Assembly: GCA_905250025.1 (NCBI GenBank)
Contig: CAJNOJ010000082.1
Coordinates: 62,001-126,000 of the forward strand
Reading direction: 5' to 3'
Origin: Adineta ricciae
Lineage: Eukaryota > Rotifera > Eurotatoria > Adinetida > Adinetidae
Length of the DNA: 64,000 bases
The notes beneath the pieces are model-generated. The model worked only from the letters and a program-made list of their open reading frames with translations, did no database searches and was not told the DNA's origin. The position numbers and the translations under genes were made by a program. Below, in pieces: positions 34,954 to 46,544 of the stretch (the stretch's first letter is position 1; every line of letters begins with the position of its first letter).

Positions 34954-36652
34954 ATGGCATCATCAATTGATTTGCATCCACCGGTATTCTTCGCACGTTA
35001 AGAATTTCCTTGAGACTGAAATTTTCTATTAGATTCACTGGGGACAAACATCATCGACAGTGTCATTGCGTATTGGACTCACAGATGTGAAAGTATGTGC
35101 TGTTAGGAAGGTGTGAACTGGCTTTCAGGCTTTGGTTTAGTATCCGAAGGTTGAAATCAATCAAGATAGTATAAAATTTCAAGCGACAGGATGCAGTGGA
35201 TCACGTGGTGAACAATTGTATTCATTTGAAATTGAACTCTATGAGAAGGTTGACGCAAAAGTACGTTTTATTACGATTGAAATGAAGATTTTTCTATTCG
35301 ATCGTCAACACAGGCCAGCAGTTATAAAATTAATGATCGAGAAATCAGCGTTAGTTTACAAAAGAAGAAAAACGATAACAATAGTAATGTATGGCCACGT
35401 CTAACTAAAGCATCTGCTAAACTACCTTGGTTAAAGGTAAAGTTTACCTTTCGGTTTGTATTACAAAGGTCTATTGATTTTCTTTTCTAGGCGGATTTTG
35501 ATAGAATGACGTTTAGTGAAGATGACTCGGACAATGAACAAAAGAAATCGATGTTTGTAAGTAATACTCGCATTGTTGAAGTGATGTTGAGCATCTTTCT
35601 GTTTAGAATAAGAATTTTAATGAGGATATGTATAAATCTTTGCGGCAAGATCCTCGCAAAGCTAGAACAAAAGGTATTGCAAAAGAAGTTTTCGAACGGA
35701 AGTTGAAATTCCATATTTTTTTGAAGGTTTTCTTGACCATCGAACAAACTGGTTACTTTTTTACAATCTATTTCAATTCATCGCTTATTTCTGGGTATTT
35801 ACTCGTTTAACAATGCATCTCATTACACGCGGAAGTAATAATTTCTCCGAAAAACATCACCAGACTTTTCTTTGAATGTGTCTTTGCAATCTAGATCTTA
35901 AAAACGGTTATAAAGTAGTTGAAAATCCAATTAAATTATGCCAAACCTTAGCCATTCTCGAAACTATTCATCCTTTAATTGGTTTTACTAAAGGCGATTA
36001 CTTAGTTCCATTTTTTCAAGTGAATAACTCTTCAATACGTATATCGAAATAATCAATTCGATTCTTCTTTAGTTTCTCTTTCGCAATTTAATTCTCTTTG
36101 TTGTTATCAATTTCAATCGTCAAATTCAAACATCGCCCATTGTTCCCTGTCTACTTTTCGTTTGGAGTTTCGTTGAAATGTTCCGGTAAACGAAATCCTC
36201 CTTCTCGAATCGCTTCGCTTTCTACTTATATCGATGTCTAGCTATCCATACTATGGTATTCGACTTTTAAACAAAGAAAATCGTGCAATAACTTGGTTTC
36301 GCTATACATTCTGGATCGTTCTTTATCCACTAGGCGCATTTATCGAAGGTAACATCGGTCTTCCTCGCGAAATAAGTGACTATTCATGAGAACTATTTAG
36401 GATTGATTATTTATAAAAGTCTGGATCATTATCGTTCCCAAGGTTATTTCAGTATAACATTACCAAATCGAGCCAATTTCGCTTTCAACTTTGTGCTTTT
36501 TCTTCAAATCTATTTAGTTTTAATGCCATTTGGTTCGTTGAAACAATCTCCAAAACCAATCGCTTTATTAGTCTATTTTAGGTCTTCTCCATATGATGCG
36601 ACACATGTGGAGTCAACGCAAAAAGACATTGCCTACTAAGAAAACTCAATAA
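34954..36652 (+). CDS. HACD3: Very-long-chain 3-hydroxyacyl-CoA dehydratase with N-terminal CS domain (HACD3/PTPLAD1)
   Basis: ER multi-pass enzyme for the third step of very-long-chain fatty-acid elongation. Twelve exons close in frame at 373 aa: 34954-34983, 35033-35092, 35141-35260, 35314-35436, 35491-35556, 35607-35673, 35727-35834, 35895-36019, 36073-36185, 36242-36348, 36401-36532, 36582-36652. The CS/p23-like domain reads 'LHPPIHWGQTSS', 'INQDSIKFQATG', 'DREISVSLQKK', 'WPRLTKASAKLPWLKADFDR'. The dehydratase part has 'WLLFYNLFQF', 'CQTLAILETIHPLIG', 'FVWSFVEMFRYPYYGIRLL' (conserved Glu region), 'WFRYTFWIVLYPLGAFIEGL' and a C-terminal Arg/Lys tail ending KKTQ that could act in ER retrieval. 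The ATG follows an acceptor directly (TTTATTTTAG|ATG). USE1 begins 96 bp after the stop, so the two are likely co-transcribed. Confidence 0.94.
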
Positions 36653-36748
36653 ACTAGAACATTCCTGTTTCTCTTTCTCTCTCTTAAAACATTGACATTG
36701 ATGATAAAAAATAAAATCCATTATCATTCTCTTCTAGATAGACGAGCC
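36653..36748 (+). promoter_or_regulatory. Intercistronic region HACD3-USE1 with candidate trans-splice acceptor
   Basis: The 96 bases hold an AATAAA-like element (AAAATAAAATCC at about 36707) and then CTCTTCTAG|ATAGACGAGCC-ATG. Signal followed closely by an acceptor and the next start is the operon-junction layout seen elsewhere in this window. Confidence 0.6.
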
Positions 36749-38287
36749 ATGGTTGCTCCTCCGAATCTTCCTACTGATAAGATTTTCCGAAGATTATTAT
36801 CTTCAACAGAGAAATTAGTTGAAGAAAAAGCTATTGAAGATTGGAAAGTTCACCAAGTAAAAGGCATCTAATCAATTAACGAGCAAGGCTTTTTGATTTA
36901 CATGTTTTCAGTTTGCTCAAGCGCTGACCGACATGTTAAACGACGTGCACAAATGGGCAAAGTAGAAGTCTCCATTCTTCCGTAAACATCCGAAACCTAT
37001 TCGAACGATTCTTTTAGTTTTCCCAGTTCAAAACAGTTGAAAAACTACAAAGAAAGAGTAGATCGATTGCGTCAAACAGTCGATCCAGTTAAATTGGTAT
37101 GTCGAACAAGTTCGAATTGAGCTTTTGTTTTTCAAGGCTATAAAGTGCTTCGGAAGTTGAATTACAACCGAATAGAAATGTCTGTCTATCTTGAATAAAT
37201 TAGTTATGCTGTATCCTTCCTTTCTCGAAGCAACACAGTCGAACGTACAGAGCAAACATCTTCGACAGATTCTGTAAATAGAAATTCTCGGTGTTTTGAA
37301 GTAAAATAACGATGTCATTAATAGATTTTTCCAATTATTCGAACCGCGCTATTCAAACGAAGACTAATGAATAACTTCCTCATTTCGAACTGAGCATCGT
37401 TTTTCTGCGATAATAATTAAGTTTATTTGCTCGCTATTGTTGAAGTTCACAGTGAATAACAATGAAGTTTTTCCGAGATCTAGTCATCGATTGAATAGGT
37501 TTTGTTGTCCAACCTACGGACTGAATTTCTATTCAATGTAATTTAATAATATTTCAGGAAGATCAAACATTTCCACAAAACTTACCCGAGCCGAGACATG
37601 TCGACGTGCCGCTAGAAAAACATCAAGCAGAAATTCCATCTTCTTCAATTTCTTTGAGTGAAAATGAAAAACAGCACACTACATTGAAAAAATTCGAACG
37701 TCGTACGTTGTTTAAACTCTCATTCCTACAATTAAGACAGCAGAATTCTGTTTTATTTAGCAAATCTCAATCGACAACAGCAATACATCCAATCAGAAGA
37801 AGATAAACAAGATGACATAGCAACATCGATGAGACAAACCACTAAAAGTCTTCTTCACAGTGCACAACGTCTAAATGATATCGTCAAAGACGATCAAAAA
37901 GTTTGTCTAGTCATTCTCTTCTTTTTCTTATACATTAGAATTTTTCAGAAACTTGTCGAAGCGGAGAACTTGATTGATACCAACACCGCTAAACTTCATG
38001 TTCAGGGCAGACGCTTGAAACACAATGCTTACAATGTTTCGAATTGTTGGATTTATCTAATGTTAATTGCTGTTCTTGTAACTTTTATCTATTTAACTTT
38101 ATTCATGCGAATGTTTGGTAAACGCACCAAATCAATCGTTTATTCGACTAAAGACTCGAAATCAAGTTATGATAATAATTTGATCAATCAGAGCACAATC
38201 AATAGTACGAATATCACAACAACGAAATCGACAGACTACATAAGTTTATTGTTAAATTATGCGAATGAAAATCATACCGATTTGTAA
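36749..38287 (+). CDS. USE1: USE1 (p31) ER SNARE
   Basis: Qc-type SNARE for Golgi-to-ER retrograde fusion with syntaxin 18 and Sec20. Six exons close in frame at 283 aa: 36749-36856, 36912-36961, 37027-37096, 37558-37702, 37761-37900, 37949-38287. The N-terminal signature 'IFRRLLSSTEKLVEEKAIED' and 'WKVHQFAQALTDMLNDVHKW' matches USE1. The SNARE coil spans 'NLNRQQQYIQSEEDKQDDIA' to 'LVEAENLIDTN', ending in 'WIYLMLIAVLVTFIYLTLFM', the membrane anchor. About 55 residues follow the anchor, with several N-x-S/T sites; known USE1 proteins end within a few residues of it. A potential GT donor right after the anchor could remove most of this tail. An AATAAA overlaps the region just after the stop. 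Confidence 0.87.
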
Positions 38288-41200
38288 AATAAATGCGAAA
38301 AAGTCAACTGTTAATTGCTCACAGATTCAATTGATCAGCATGAAAACGAGAGAGGGAAAGAAAGAAGAAGAAGAAGAAGAAGAAGAAGCAAAAATAATTA
38401 TTAACCGAAATATGACACTTTTCTTGCTTTGATGTGGATGATGCGTAGAAAAAGAGTCTTCTCTGTCCTTTTGCATTGTCCTTTTCCAGTCATGCTGTGA
38501 TCTCTCTTTTCCTTACTTCATCTTTTTTTGCCGATAGTTTACAATGATTATTTGTTTTGTATGTGCCCTATCTTTAAACACGAGAAAGAAGGAGGGGGAG
38601 ACACACACACATAGAGTTGTCAAATACGACTGGAGAAAAAGAAAGATAGACAACAACGTATGAGTTCTTTCCGGTTTGATAGAAGACGACTGTCAATGAT
38701 TTTTCAAGCTATCGCTCTTTACTAGTCCCCTTTTGCCAACTGTCTATCTGCCTACTTGCATCTCATTGTTATTTTCTATTCATGAAACAAAGAAGAAATA
38801 AGACTGTTGTGCATATAATGTGATGGAAATCAGAGCAAAGCATTAACATTAGTATTAAGAGTACCCATTGAAGAACCTTGAGTATGGTAAGTGTATTTCG
38901 CTCACTTTCTCTCTCTCTGTCTGTCTGTCTGTTGCTCGTTGTTTCTTCGGATTCGTTCTTGAGCTTGTAGTGAGAAGCGATAGTTCTTCAATTAGGAAAA
39001 ACGAATCTTTTTCCTCCTACAAAAAAGATACACGAGTACAAGGTAGAAATTGTTTGTCTGCTTCCGCCTTGATTGAATATTAATATGAACGAAAGCATTT
39101 TAAAGTCAAAAAAATTTCTTTACAAAATTGTTTCTATTCATGAAAACTTTCCTAAGAAATTTATATTCATTTCTGCTTGATAAAACAATTAAATGTTGCG
39201 TTACGTTTGTTTTTCTCCGGTATGTTTTTCTGAATTTCTTCCTATTTATTATAATCAGAGAAATGTCCGTTTTTATTTCCTCCCGTAATGTTAGTCTTGA
39301 TCAGCATCTACCTTCTTCCTTGTTGACAAATCAACACTTACAGCTCTATGAAACATTCTATTCATCAAAGACTTATCGTGTGTAATTTCCTTCTTTGATG
39401 ATGACAATCTTCTAAAGCGAAAAAATCTCTGAAATACCCTAGCTTATCCTCATCTTCTTCTTAATTTGACACTGCTTATAAAGGAAAAGTTTAAGCGAGC
39501 TTTAATCTATCGAGTGTCTTTTTTCTGAAAATGAATTATGAAATTATATTGAATAAGTGTGCTGACAAATCATTCGAGCGAATGAATTGATCTCTGTAGA
39601 CTGTCGAGAAAAAAAAATGATGAGCGAAGACAATGTAAGAGAAAGTGTTAATGACTTTATGATGTCTAAGTATGTCACGAGGGAGATCTACTTGCAGCCA
39701 TTGATCATGCGTGCAATAAAGAATCTCACTTTGACGAGAACTTCCCTCCTCTCTTCTTTCTTCTTCTTCTGTTTTTTTAGTTCCGCTTTCTTTTCTTCGT
39801 TAGTTTTTGCATTTATCCAACGCGCGCCTGTTGAAGCAGCGCTCTCGATGCGAGTGCTTGTGCTACTCTGTCAAATATATCACTCTAATTCGATAGAGCT
39901 GTTTTGTTGTTCCGCACAACTAGTGCACAAAAGCAAAGAGCATACTCTTTTAGTAACACTAGTAAAGAAGGTCATGAACAGACACATTCTGATAGGCATT
40001 ATAGAGATGGTTATGATCGTCAATGCGAGCAGTATTTGCAACGATAAATGGACAAACTCGATTCGAGACGAAGATCAATATGATTCAAGAATTTCCACAT
40101 TAATTTAATTGGTCCTTTTAGCAGACAACTTTCGGTTGAATTAACACCGTATACGTCACTCTTTAAATACTACTGGTCGTGCTTCTTTTCATGGTGATGA
40201 ATAATAATCTCCGAAACACATGGGTACATACGCGAAAAAATGCTTTACATTGATTGCAGTACAATGGGGAATTCGACAATTCAATCAAACGGAGTAAAAC
40301 TATCGAAAAGTATTTCGTCGATGTGTACGATAACGTTTTCCTAGTGAATTAAAATAATTCATTTAGCGAGAACAGCAGATATAATTATCTGTATATGTAT
40401 GTATGAAATCATATCGTTTCTTCTCTTTTTTTAGCAATTGATTTCGTTGAAAACGACGTTAATTGTAAGACGAGTAGTCGGCTCAAATGAGTTCGACATT
40501 CCTCGAAGTATAATGTTCATAAAAAAGTGTGACAGATATACTTCTTCTACAGGGACCCATACGAATGACAGAGATTAGTCACTATAGAGTAGAAGAGATG
40601 TTCTATGTAGCAATTTCTGTACTGGTCTAGTGCCTTTTTTCTCCTTGTTGTTTTCCAAAATGAAAAAACGGAATGACGGGGAAAGATGAAGAGAGGAAAT
40701 GATAGAAATTAAAACAGTACTTTACACTAGATTCATATATATATATATTTGCCTGACATGTTTTTTACATCCGCTCTGATTTCGGATGCAGCTTAATAGT
40801 AAAAATGAGAATACTGGTAAGTAGAAGTAATCGAGTCTCACAGAACTGAAACATTCTTCCAAAGGAAACAATCTTGCTCTACAAATCTTTGTAGATTTTC
40901 ATTCCACAAGGAGATAATGACATGATCGATCATTTTTGAAAATTCAAATTAAATATTCCTTTTCTTGTTAGTTGTTAGTTAGCAGAAACGAAGAATTCCC
41001 TATCTCCGATCAATGTCAAATGTGACTCTCTTTCTTTTTGACTAATTTCTTTGCTGTCTGATTGAATTTCGACTGAAGTGATATCATCAGGAGATTCCGT
41101 CATAGATCAGTTATCTTGATACTGTACGTCAATCGTGTTACCTTCCTGTGAGAAACTTTGATCATGAATCTTGATAAACTTTTCATGCTTTTTCTTGATT

Positions 41201-42042
41201 CTAAATTAAACGCAGACGTGTTTTTTCGACAGTACTCTGCTAGTATCAATGTACTGAGAATAACTGAGGACGTCATCGTGAAAAAATTTATCCGATCAAC
41301 ATAACGAATATTTGTATTTACTAAGAAACTCACTGTTAACCATGTGAAGGCGCTAACTCGTCCGAAACGACTCTATTGATGACATAGAACATGTCGGCAG
41401 AAGTATGTACCGGAGATATAAGTTTTTTCGAGAGTATGAGAACGTAGTCGTATGTTGTAATAGAACAAAATTATTGATTTTTCTTTTCGTGAAGAAGTTT
41501 TTGTTGTTTCTTTCTTGGTTTGTTTCTTTGTCGCCATTCCTGTTTAAAACAACGATTATTGTTCTCTAAGATGAGAAACGGAAGGAGAAGAAGCAGAAGA
41601 GGTAGAAAGGAACACGCTTTCTCTTTGCAAAAAAAGATAAGATATGTTAGTAACATTCACAAGCAATCTCATAGTTGACTCCTTCGCTCTTTCTCTTCCT
41701 TTCTGCTCTCTCTCTCTCTCTCTCTCTGTATCTTGCCGAGAGAAAAATCGTTATTATTACTCCATGTATTTTCTATTCAACAAATATTTTTCAGAATTTA
41801 TCACATTCATTTGATAAGACATCAATAATGATCAATCTTCTAACAACTCAGACGGCGACAATGTTGTTGTTGATCAGGTGAAAGACGGATTTCAATCAAC
41901 GCTTATTACCATATGGCATCGCCCATCCGGGCTCCTTCAATTGGTACCCATAGTCTAACTTTCGTGCATCAAAGTGAACAGAAATCGATAAACAAGACTT
42001 TCTACGTTCTTCTCTATATCGATTCGACGTCTTTCAGAATTT
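38288..42042. other. Intergenic stretch between USE1 and the aminergic receptor
   Basis: About 3.75 kb. It contains a GAA run (about 38362-38388), a TA run (about 40734-40749), a CT run (about 41706-41727) and many short T-rich ORFs. The longest (39587-40108) shows no motif. This is probably USE1 3' UTR plus upstream regulatory DNA of the receptor gene. Confidence 0.5.
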
Positions 42043-45000
42043 ATGTTCGTCGGTTCGATGGACTGTTTTCTAACATATAATCTTTCATGTATAAATGGTA
42101 CTCTTGCTCAGTTAAATTCATCGACATTTGTATTCGGAGACATTCTACGTCCTCATGCTCTAACTGGTGACGACTATTCGACAACTGATCTAACATCATC
42201 GAAACCTACTCATCTTGAACCATCATCGATCTTTGTTTCGACTCAACATTGTATCATAACATCAATTATACTTGGTGCAATTATTTTAGGAACAGTAACT
42301 GGAAATATTCTTGTTATCGCTGCTGTTAAATTAGAAAAAGCGCTTCATGCTGTTGCTTACTATCTCTTCGTTTCATTAGCGGTGGCCGATCTCCTAATCG
42401 CTGCAATGGTAAGCTATTGACAAGTTTGATTTGTTTTCTTTTCTTTCGGCTTGTCAACTACAGAAGTAGATCACATTCTTTGCCATAATTATCTTGATGA
42501 ATTGTGTGATTTATACTTCGGAATATGTTTCTGACGCCTAGCCATCTGTCATTGCTATCAAATACAAAGTTTTGTCTTCAAAAAGAAAACTTTCAGTTGA
42601 CTGGCTGATTTTATATTCACATGTGTTAGGCAGATTTACTCGATGATAGCTACTTTATTGATAAGCTACATCTGCGATGGAAGTAATGTTGTCTTTTTTC
42701 TTCGATAATGACGTGGAAGACGGATATTGATAGTTGCATTTACTTTTAATAGCTTGATCGTGAGAATAAACAAAAACAAGGCTCGATTGATCGATACGAT
42801 TTCACTGGTTTATGTCGTTTTTTCAAGATCTGACAAAAATTGATCTTCGCTGTTTAATGTCGATGACGAGATGTAAATCATGGAGTTTCTTTTCATTAAA
42901 AATAGTCCAGCAGCATTGTCGAGTGAATTAATCTGATCGAATAGAAGAATTCTAAGTCAGCTGCTAATATTCCGCTGGTTTTTTTTTGTGTTTTGTAGTT
43001 ATTAGTAAAACTGGCTGATGATCGAGATGGATACATCGATAGGCAAAGCAAGGAAAGGCTGATTCTCATAACTCGTCGCTTCTTCGTTTCTTATTGAATA
43101 TGTTCGTAGTTTGTTTTCATTGGAATTATTATTCGGTACCACGCACAATCTTTTTCTTATTGAACAAATTGAAATCGAAGGATTCACATGTATTTTTGTC
43201 TATTCTTTCTTCTTACTGACTGATTTAGTTATATTCCCTTTGCCGTTCGTTTTCTTCCTATCGCGTCTCTATGTTGGATACTCGAGTTTTACTCATGTCT
43301 GACACAATGATTTCTGTCATTTTTCTTCTATGAATAGAAAATCGTGAAAGGCTGAAAACAAAGAAAAAACTCGTCAGAGAATAGAATCACAACGGAACTT
43401 TTTGTCAAAACCGATGTTATCAAATCTTGTCGAAGACTAAACATACAACACCCACACCGGAACATTCTTTTTCCATTTTCTTTTGTTCATTACAATCTAT
43501 CCGATACAAGAAGACAAATATAATATAACTTCAATCGAATGATTTGATTTTCGATGATCGCAGAGAACAAACGTCGTTCTTATAAAGCTTGCAGTTCACT
43601 ATTGCCATTTTCGCTTTATAGGTCAATACGTGCGTGTTAGAGATAATTATCCTTGAAGTTTTCCTTCTCTCTTTTCTACTATGACAAGTTTCTTACTTTG
43701 TCTGCTATTATTTATGGAATAATATGTCGGAAATGAATGGTCAAATGACTCACAAAGCTTGCATGTGACATTTTACTTCACGTTTTACGATGAACTCAAT
43801 AGTAAACTGATCATCGAATGTTACTTTTTTTATCTATACATACAAACAAATATTACTAGCAGATGTACGCGGAGTGTACAGTTTTTTTTGTGAAAAGAAA
43901 GATTAGGAAAGACAAACAACTAATTATGTGAAGATAATTAGAAAGATTGATGCTGAAGTCATTGCTATTCGGTACTTTCTATTTGTCATTTAGGTGATGC
44001 CCATTACTCTTTTGAAAGAAGTAACACGTTCATGGATACTTGGTTCGTTTATATGTGATGCTTTTGTGACAATTGATTTACTATGTTGCACAGCTTCAAT
44101 ATTGCATCTTGTTGCCATTGCACTCGATCGTTATTGGTCGATTACCAACCGTGAGTACTCTCATAGAATTAATCAGACTTAGCGCGGCAGACTAAAGATA
44201 AAAATAATTGGAATAAATTATCTTGAACTTTTAATACTTTTGAGACATGCATGGACTGAATAGCTGTCATTATAAGAATAGATTTTCTCGCATGGTTTTT
44301 TTTTTAATATAAAATCTGTCTTCTCTATTGTAGTGGATTATGCAACGAAACGCACACCTGCTCGAATCTTGATTCTAATATGCGTTATATGGGTAACATC
44401 AATCTTGATCTCCAGTGCTCATCTCTTTCCTATATTTCGTGATGTTAATGGTCGTCCTTCGGATCAATGTCGTTTAATAGGCAATGTACCATATACTATC
44501 ATTTCAACTGTTGGAGCGTTCTATATTCCTCTCATTGGAATGTGTATTATCTATTGGAAGATTTTTCAAGCGGCTAAATTTCGTATACGTCGTCGTGCAT
44601 TCAACTCTGAACGTTCGACTGCAGTAACATCGTCGCGAATACCACCGTCAGGTATTACCTCTGTGAAGGAAAAACATCCCCAAACGAATGCTTTACTTAC
44701 ATCAGAAACCGACAATCATGAAGTGCCTCATGCCAATAAAAGCAAACATCAAACATTTTCTTCTTTCCAACTAAAAAGACTTTTCAAAAGAAATCTGATT
44801 ATTTCCAATCATAATCATCCACATGATATTGAACCAGAGAACGGTTCAACGGTCTCATCTAATGCAAGTCAACATCATAATGATTATCAATTAAAACCGT
44901 TGAAAAAATCCAAGAATTCTCTAATAAAAAAGCCACGTTCTAGTCTTACAACTAACGCAGTTATCTCCTCACCTAAAATTCAATCAGCCACGAACAATCG

Positions 45001-45562
45001 TTCCAAACAAGACTCAGAAGACGATTCATTACAAATCAATTCTCCTGTTTCGATATCGTCGACTCGTCGCTTAATACCACCGTCGTTGAATAATGATTCT
45101 CCAATAACAGTAAATACAATTATGAATCCATTAGGAAATGCGAACATGTCTGCGGCAAATTCAGCTCAGATTACCGATATGCCTGCTTCCAAAGTTGTCA
45201 CGACAGCTGTGTTAGTTAGTGCAAATAATACAAATTCTCATGCAAATAATCGAACTGTTGTGACGAAAACGTTAAGTCATACCTCGCGAAAGAAAATTGA
45301 TATTAAACGCGAACGTAAAGCGACAAAAGTTCTCGGTATTGTGATGGGTTGTTTTATTCTATGTTGGTTACCATTTTTTCTCGAAGAAACCATCTGTGGT
45401 CTCTTTCATTTAACTATAAATGAGAAAATTATCAGTGTGTTAACTTGGCTCGGTTATCTCAATAGTCTTTTAAATCCTGTGATTTACACGATATTTTCTC
45501 CTGATTTTCGACAAGCATTTAAAAAGATTTTATTTGGAAAATATCGGAAACGAACACGATGA
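42043..45562 (+). CDS. Class A aminergic GPCR, serotonin 5-HT1-like
   Basis: Plasma-membrane receptor predicted to bind serotonin or a related amine. Three exons close in frame at 583 aa: 42043-42408, 43994-44150, 44334-45562. The N terminus has N-x-S/T sites. Motifs: TM1 'GTVTGNILVIAAV', TM2 'SLAVADLLIAAM', TM3 'CDAFVTIDLLCCTASI' with amine-binding D150 and disulfide C143, 'LDRYWSITN' (DRY 167-169), TM5 'YTIISTVGAFYIPLIGMCII', then 'FQAAKFRIRRR', TM6 'CFILCWLPFFLEETI', TM7 'WLGYLNSLLNPVIYTIF' and helix 8 'FRQAFKKILF'. TM5 plus 'AAKFRIR' is closest to 5-HT1 receptors in my judgement; octopamine or dopamine selectivity cannot be excluded. The third intracellular loop is about 240 residues and Ser/Asn-rich. 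An acceptor (TCTTTCAG) lies five bases before the ATG. Confidence 0.88.
42409..43993 (+). other. Long first intron of the aminergic receptor gene
   Basis: A 1,585-bp intron in a gene whose second intron is 183 bp. It shows no repeat or embedded gene that I can support. Length alone makes it a candidate place for enhancers. Confidence 0.6.
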
Positions 45563-46055
45563 CTTCAACACACTAGTGTGTATGTGTGTTTCTCTCTCTC
45601 TCTCTCTCCTTCTCTTTGTTCTGTCGTTTATTTTCGTTTTTCAACTTAGATATCTATCTATTTTACTGACATTTCCATATGTATATGTATGTTTTGTTTT
45701 TCTTTTAAATAACATACCGGTTAGTAAAAATAAGTTTATTTATTTCTTACAATCTCAGTGCAATGTATGCAGTAAGTCATGTCCTTATATTCTTCTGCGT
45801 CTCGATTTCTGATTAACATGACGTCATGCCATTGAATAGTGCTCCTCATCGATGTCTTCCGACTACAGGTGATTCTTCTGAGTAAGAGTTCGCATTTTCT
45901 TATTTTAGATGTCGAAGCTCTGCAAGAAGAGAATGTTAATATAATTTTAGTTCGTATTAGTCAAGAATCTAACCAGTTCTTACTTTGTTCTTCTCATCTG
46001 ACGCAGAAAAATCATGAGCTTCTAAAATCATATAAATAATACTGACTCCTCTTGA

Positions 46056-46430
46056 ATGAAAAAACTCTTGCCAGTGGAAGAATATAAAAGCAGCGAGTAT
46101 TCTTCTATGCACTTGACTTATTTTTCTATTTGTTATTGGATAACAATGATGTTCGCAACATCGACTCATATTTTATTTTCCCTATTGATCTTATCGATAA
46201 TTGTCGCACCGATTTGGACGTTTTATCTCCAAGAACAACTTATGACTACATCTGATCAGACACACGACGAAGATCAGCGAACACATCATGAAATTCGCAG
46301 TGTTCTTCTGCCGAAGATTTGTATAACACTGTCGAAAAAGGGCAATGAATTTCACATTTATCCGGACATTAGCGCTCGTCAAAGTCGACAACAATCGAAA
46401 AGAAAATGTTATCCATTTGATATGCGTTGA
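46056..46430 (+). CDS. Possible small single-exon membrane protein
   Basis: An uninterrupted ORF of 124 codons from ATG to TGA. Residues about 24-52 form one hydrophobic helix ('STHILFSLLILSIIVAPIW'); the rest is charged, with a basic Gln/Arg-rich end. No family is recognised. In favour: position between two plus-strand genes, and a stop 114 bp before the next start. Against: no clear acceptor before its ATG and AT-rich sequence in which such ORFs arise by chance. It could instead be part of the receptor's 3' UTR. Confidence 0.35.
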   Translation: MKKLLPVEEYKSSEYSSMHLTYFSICYWITMMFATSTHILFSLLILSIIVAPIWTFYLQEQLMTTSDQTHDEDQRTHHEIRSVLLPKICITLSKKGNEFHIYPDISARQSRQQSKRKCYPFDMR

Positions 46431-46544
46431 CTGAGCTTTCTTTGACCGAGATTATTTTTCAAATTTGATTTGCGACAAAAGACAAGTTTTGTCAGATTTA
46501 CAATTTCTTGAATAAATTCAAATTTTGCGCTCTATTTTCTAACT

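Noticed and set aside
39587-40108. Plus-strand ORF of 173 codons in the USE1-receptor gap
   Set aside because: Low-complexity Phe/Ser stretch in the middle, no recognisable domain and no splice context; likely chance.
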